Assembly (NCBI RefSeq): GCF_009765755.1
Contig: NZ_LMUV01000004.1
Coordinates: 1 to 64,000 of the forward strand
Direction of reading: 5' to 3'
Source: Rhodanobacter sp. L36
GTDB lineage: Bacteria; Pseudomonadota; Gammaproteobacteria; Xanthomonadales; Rhodanobacteraceae
Length of the DNA stretch: 64,000 nucleotides
The notes under the pieces: generated by a model
What the model saw: the letters and a program-made list of their open reading frames with translations, nothing else
Database searches by the model: none
What the model was told of the DNA's origin: nothing
Shown here: in pieces, positions 60,036 to 64,000 of the stretch
Position numbering within the stretch: position 1 is the first letter of the stretch
How the letters are laid out: every line of letters begins with the position of its first letter
Position numbers and translations under genes: made by a program

Positions 60036-62744
60036 ATGTTCCGCAAGCTCCCACGATCAATTCTCCGCACCGGCATGCTGGCCGTCGTCGTGTGCGCCGC
60101 CGGTTGCGCCAGCCTGCCCAAACCGCACGACGACGGTGCCCTGCAGCGCGAGGCGATGGCCGGCACGCAGAATCCGGCGCCGGCACCGTTGCCGCTGACC
60201 AACGACATCAACGGCGACAACAACACCGACACCACGCCGAAATCCGAGATCAGTCGCGGCACCGGGCAGTTTATCCAGCCCAGCTTGCTGAAGACGCCGC
60301 GACCGGTGGTGGCCGGTCCCGATGGCGTCACCTTCAACTTTGAAAACCAGCCGGTGCAGGCGGTGGTCAAGACCATCCTCGGTGACCTGCTCAAGCAGAA
60401 CTACACGATCGTGCCGGGCGTGCAGGGAAATATTTCCTTCTCCACCTCCGAGGCGGTGGAAGTCAGCCAGGCGCTGCCGATTCTGGAGACGCTGCTGTCG
60501 TGGACGCACAACGCGCTGGTTCAGCGCAACGGCGGTTACGTGGTGATGCCGGAGAAGGACGCAGTCGCCGGCAACATGGTGCCGAGCCTCGGTGCCGGTT
60601 CGCCGCAGGGCGGCATGCAGGCGCGACTGTTTCCGTTGCACTTCATCTCCGCCACCGAGATGCAGAAGCTTATGAAGCCGTTCGCGCGAGCGGACGCGAC
60701 GCTGCTGGTGGACCCGGCGCGCAATCTGCTGGTGATGTCCGGCACGCCGGATGAGCTGGCCAATTACCAGAGCATGGTGCGCACCTTCGATCGCGACTGG
60801 TTGCGCGGCATGTCGGTCGGCGTGTTCAATCTGCAGAACGCCAACGTCGACGAACTGATGCCCAAGCTCGACGGCATGTTCGGCACGCATGGCGACACGC
60901 CGCTGGCTGGCATGCTGCGTTTCATTCCGATCGAGCGCACCAATGCGCTGGTGGTGATCAGCACGCAGCCGACGTACCTGCAGGAAGTCGGCGAATGGAT
61001 CAGCCGCATCGACAGCGGCGGCGGCAACGAGCCGCAGCTGTTCGTCTATGACGTGCGCAATATCAAGGCATCGGATCTGGCGAAGTACCTCGCGCAGATC
61101 TACACCAACGGTTCCGGCAGCGGTGGCGACAACGGCGGCAAGGTCGGCCCCGGCCAGAACGGCAGCACGCTCGGCAACGCCGACAATGCCAACGGCACCA
61201 GCATGGGCAGCACCGCCGGCAGCTTCGGCAACTTCGGCGGTTCGGCCGGATCGAGCAACCTCACCGGTACCAACAGCGGCAGCACCGGTGGCATCGGCGG
61301 CTTGGGCAGCACGGGTGGCGTCGGCGGCACGAGCTCCGGTTTTGGAAACGGCAGCAGCGGCGGCATGGGTTCGGACGGCCACGACAGCAGCGGCGGATTC
61401 GGCAGCAGCGGCTCATCGGGAAGCGCCGGCGCGAATGGTGGCAGCGGCAGCGGCTCGGGCGATCAGCAATACACCTCCAGCGATGGCAGCGTGCGGATCA
61501 GTTCGGTCGACGGCAGCAACCAGTTGCTGGTGCGCGCGCGTCCATCGCAGTGGGAAGAAATCAAGGCCGCGATCCGCAAACTCGACAACGTGCCGCTGCA
61601 GGTGCAGATCGAAACACGCATCCTCGAAGTGAACCTCACCGGCGAATTTTCGTTCGGCGTGCAGTGGTATCTCGAAGGCCTGGCCGGCAGCACCACGACC
61701 ACCGACGCCAATGGCGATCCGGTCGTCACGCCGGGCCAGCCGTACCGTCATCGCTCGGCGGCGCTGGGCGCCGGCGGCGCGGCGTATGGCGGCGAGCCGT
61801 TTTTCTATTCGTTCCTCAACAAAACCATGCAGGTTGCCGTGCGCGCCATGGAAACCAGCGGCAACACGAAAACGCTTTCGGCGCCTTCGATGGTGGTGGC
61901 AAACAACCAGCTCGGGCACATCCAGGTCGGCGATCAGGTGCCGATCAACCAGACCAGCGTCAACACCGGCATCGGCGTCGCGGCCAGCTACAACCAGGTC
62001 AGTTATCTCAACACGGGCGTGATCCTCAACGTGCAGCCGCGGATCAATCCAGGTGGCCTGGTCTACATGAACATCAGCCAGGAAGTGAGCCAGGTCTCCA
62101 AGGCCGGCACCAGTGCGACCAATGGCAACCCGACCATCTCGCAGCGTGAACTGGGCACCCAGGTCGCGGTGCAGAGTGGGCAGACCGTGTTGCTTGGAGG
62201 CTTGATCCAGCAGGCTGAAGACACCAACGACACCGGCATCCCGGGGCTCAATCGCATTCCCGTGCTGGGCCGGCTTTTCGGCACCACCGATCGCAACCGC
62301 AGTCGCACCGAGCTGATCGTGCTGATCACGCCGCGCATCATCCGCAGCAGCGATGACGCCAAGCAGATCACCGACGATTACCAGACCAAGTTCGAATCGC
62401 TTGAGCCGTTACGCGCAGACAAAAAGCCGACGACAACGAGCCTCGCGAATTTCGAGCCGCCCGCGCCGGCGGTGATCACGCCGCTACCGACCTCGTCCAG
62501 CACCGTCGTCACGCCCTGGGCCGAGCAGTTGCAGCAACATGCGGAAGCGTCGCTGCAGCAACACGATTACGCCAGCGCCGAAGACATGGCGATGCAGTCG
62601 TGGAAGCAAGGCACGCGTCACGGCAACCTGTGCGAACGCAACTGGCAGGTGATCGGCGAAGTGCGCAAGCACAACGACGATCTTCGCGGTGTCACCAGCG
62701 CACGAAAGCAGGAAAACGCCTGCCTGATGTCCGCGCCGCACTAG
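60036..62744 (+). CDS. gspD: Type II secretion outer-membrane secretin GspD/XpsD
   Basis: A 902-residue secretin with a lipoprotein signal (VVVCAAGC, Cys24). N-domains follow (N0/N1 at about 95-240, LFPLHFISATEMQKLMKPFA; N2 about 255-330), then N3 with a very long Gly/Ser/Asn-rich insertion (about residues 365-480, 61130-61470). The secretin core runs from about 490 to 770: VPLQVQIETRILEVNLTGEF, VQSGQTVLLGGLIQQ and GLNRIPVLGRLFGTTDRNRS. A Pro/Thr linker leads to a helical C-terminal tail (about 830-902, possibly a TPR-like or pilotin-binding part). It forms the outer-membrane channel, probably of 15 subunits. GGAG precedes the ATG. Confidence 0.96.
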   Translation: MFRKLPRSILRTGMLAVVVCAAGCASLPKPHDDGALQREAMAGTQNPAPAPLPLTNDINGDNNTDTTPKSEISRGTGQFIQPSLLKTPRPVVAGPDGVTFNFENQPVQAVVKTILGDLLKQNYTIVPGVQGNISFSTSEAVEVSQALPILETLLSWTHNALVQRNGGYVVMPEKDAVAGNMVPSLGAGSPQGGMQARLFPLHFISATEMQKLMKPFARADATLLVDPARNLLVMSGTPDELANYQSMVRTFDRDWLRGMSVGVFNLQNANVDELMPKLDGMFGTHGDTPLAGMLRFIPIERTNALVVISTQPTYLQEVGEWISRIDSGGGNEPQLFVYDVRNIKASDLAKYLAQIYTNGSGSGGDNGGKVGPGQNGSTLGNADNANGTSMGSTAGSFGNFGGSAGSSNLTGTNSGSTGGIGGLGSTGGVGGTSSGFGNGSSGGMGSDGHDSSGGFGSSGSSGSAGANGGSGSGSGDQQYTSSDGSVRISSVDGSNQLLVRARPSQWEEIKAAIRKLDNVPLQVQIETRILEVNLTGEFSFGVQWYLEGLAGSTTTTDANGDPVVTPGQPYRHRSAALGAGGAAYGGEPFFYSFLNKTMQVAVRAMETSGNTKTLSAPSMVVANNQLGHIQVGDQVPINQTSVNTGIGVAASYNQVSYLNTGVILNVQPRINPGGLVYMNISQEVSQVSKAGTSATNGNPTISQRELGTQVAVQSGQTVLLGGLIQQAEDTNDTGIPGLNRIPVLGRLFGTTDRNRSRTELIVLITPRIIRSSDDAKQITDDYQTKFESLEPLRADKKPTTTSLANFEPPAPAVITPLPTSSSTVVTPWAEQLQQHAEASLQQHDYASAEDMAMQSWKQGTRHGNLCERNWQVIGEVRKHNDDLRGVTSARKQENACLMSAPH

Positions 62745-62831
62745 CCGCTTGAACGATGCCGGGGCGCGCGCGGTCGCGCCGTCCCGCCATCGTATGCTGG
62801 CTGCTTCGCGCAGTCGCTATCATGCGAGCGG

Positions 62832-64000
62832 ATGACCGTCGTTTCCGCCGCCTTTCCGATCGTTCCGCTGTTGCCGCAGATCTGCGCGTCGCTCGCAGCG
62901 CATCCGCGGCTGGTGCTCGAAGCGCCGCCCGGCGCCGGCAAGACCACGCAGGTGCCACCCGCGCTGCTCGATGCCGAATGGCTGGGCGGCCGCAAAATCG
63001 TGATGCTCGAACCGCGCCGCATCGCCGCGCGCGCCGCAGCGCAGTTCATGGCGCAGCAACTCGGTGAAGCGGTTGGCGACACCATCGGCTATCGCATCCG
63101 CTTCGAGTCGAAAGTGAGCGCGGCCACGCGCATCGAAGTGGTTACCGAGGGCATCCTTACGCGACTGATCCAACGCGATCCCGAGCTCGAAGGCATCGGC
63201 GCGATCCTGTTCGACGAATTCCACGAACGCCATCTCGCCGGCGATCTGGGCGCGGTGCTCGCGCTCGACGTGCAGTCGACGCTGCGGTCGGATCTTCGAC
63301 TGGTGGTGATGTCGGCCACGCTCGATGGCGAACGCATTGCACGCTGGCTCGACGCGCCGCGCATCACGAGCCCCGGTCGCAGCTTTCCGGTACGCATCGA
63401 ACATCCACCGGCGCGCACGCAGGAAACCGTCGAGCATCATCTCGTGCGCGTTGCGAAACAGGCGTTGCAGGAAACCGATGGTGACGTGCTCGTCTTTCTG
63501 CCGGGACGGCGCGAGATCGCGCGCACGCAGGCACTGCTCGTCGATGCATCGACACTGACGGACAACATCGAAGTCGTCGCGTTGCATGGCGAGCTGTCGC
63601 TGGCCGAACAGCAGTCTGCACTCAGTCCGGCCGAAGCGGGCACGCGCCGCATCGTGCTGGCGACGAACGTGGCCGAATCCAGCATCACGCTGCCCGGCAT
63701 CCGCGCGGTGATCGACGCCGGCCTCGCGCGCGAGCCGCGTTTCGATCCCAGTTCGGGATTCACACGACTCGAAACCGTATCGATTTCGCAAGCGTCGGCC
63801 GATCAGCGCGCCGGTCGTGCCGGTCGCGTGGCGGCGGGTACGGCGTATCGCCTATGGCCGCAAAGCAAGCGGCTCGATCCGGCGCGTACAGCGGAAATCA
63901 GCCAGGCCGAATTGTCCGGCCTCGCGTTGGAATTGGCGGCATGGGGCATTTCGGCGAATCACGACGACGATCTGCACTGGCTCGATCCGCCGCCCGCCGG
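62832..64000 (+). CDS. hrpB: ATP-dependent RNA helicase HrpB (3' end missing)
   Basis: The first 389 codons of a DExH-box helicase of the HrpB/HrpA type; the gene runs off the right edge. LVLEAPPGAGKTTQVP is motif I, ILFDEFHERHLAGDLG the DEFH motif II, LVVMSATLDG motif III, VLATNVAESSITLPG motif V and SADQRAGRAGR motif VI. The C-terminal HrpB-specific domain lies outside. ATG at 62832 gives the family start TVVSAAFPIVPLLPQI. It has an 87-bp gap to gspD and is probably independent of it. Confidence 0.93.
   Translation, partial: MTVVSAAFPIVPLLPQICASLAAHPRLVLEAPPGAGKTTQVPPALLDAEWLGGRKIVMLEPRRIAARAAAQFMAQQLGEAVGDTIGYRIRFESKVSAATRIEVVTEGILTRLIQRDPELEGIGAILFDEFHERHLAGDLGAVLALDVQSTLRSDLRLVVMSATLDGERIARWLDAPRITSPGRSFPVRIEHPPARTQETVEHHLVRVAKQALQETDGDVLVFLPGRREIARTQALLVDASTLTDNIEVVALHGELSLAEQQSALSPAEAGTRRIVLATNVAESSITLPGIRAVIDAGLAREPRFDPSSGFTRLETVSISQASADQRAGRAGRVAAGTAYRLWPQSKRLDPARTAEISQAELSGLALELAAWGISANHDDDLHWLDPPPA

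Overview
The window is a high-GC gammaproteobacterial chromosome segment, most likely from the Lysobacterales (Xanthomonadales), and within that order closer to the Rhodanobacteraceae (Dyella, Rhodanobacter, Luteibacter-like) than to anything else. This rests on gene content: a xanthomonadin (brominated aryl polyene) pigment locus with a XanB2-type chorismatase, a type II secretion cluster in the xps order E-F-G-H-I-J-K-L-M-N-D, and a GTAG-headed REP pair. The species call is inference. I see no tRNA, rRNA, CRISPR array, insertion sequence or prophage.

Layout. Positions 1-1210 hold the 3' part of a retropepsin-like/TPR protein. Positions 1252-10752 hold the pigment locus: xanB2 on the minus strand; a plus-strand run (ACP, membrane protein, dehydratase, LpxL-like acyltransferase, second hotdog protein); and a minus-strand run of overlapping genes (ketosynthase, chain-length-factor-like ketosynthase, GT2 glycosyltransferase, CPA2 antiporter, flavin-dependent halogenase). 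The aryl-CoA/ACP ligase, ketoreductase and exporter expected for the pathway are not here. Positions 10933-19845 carry mostly housekeeping genes: hemF, an exported 18-residue-repeat solenoid protein, gpmA, a cupin, two small membrane or exported proteins, an MHS-type MFS transporter, zapE, an alpha/beta hydrolase, acpH and a membrane-anchored cytochrome c5.

Positions 20327-28171 encode an MdtABC-like RND efflux system (one adaptor, two different permeases, no outer-membrane factor). Then come a LysM protein, an Ala/Pro-rich lipoprotein, monomeric NADP-isocitrate dehydrogenase, two tandem TraB/GumN proteins, an aldo/keto reductase divergent from a LysR regulator, glutathione-dependent formaldehyde dehydrogenase (frmA), a GH144-like glucoamylase-domain protein, an exported methyltransferase, rluE and tatD.

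Positions 41629-51232 form a surface/secretion locus: a secreted S8 protease, a 1553-residue YadA-type trimeric autotransporter and an S53 (sedolisin) homologue whose catalytic residues appear lost. Directly after it lies the complete 11-gene type II secretion cluster (51627-62744), then the start of hrpB, cut by the window end. The clustering suggests that the secreted proteases are substrates of the adjacent secretion system, but this is inference.

Most interesting points: the degenerate sedolisin beside a giant adhesin and the T2SS; loss of the zinc tetracysteine motif in GspE; two palindromes upstream of the adhesin; the split pigment cluster with halogenase and antiporter; a signal-peptide-bearing SAM methyltransferase; the 18-residue-repeat exported solenoid; and a 10-bp hairpin just upstream of mdtC.
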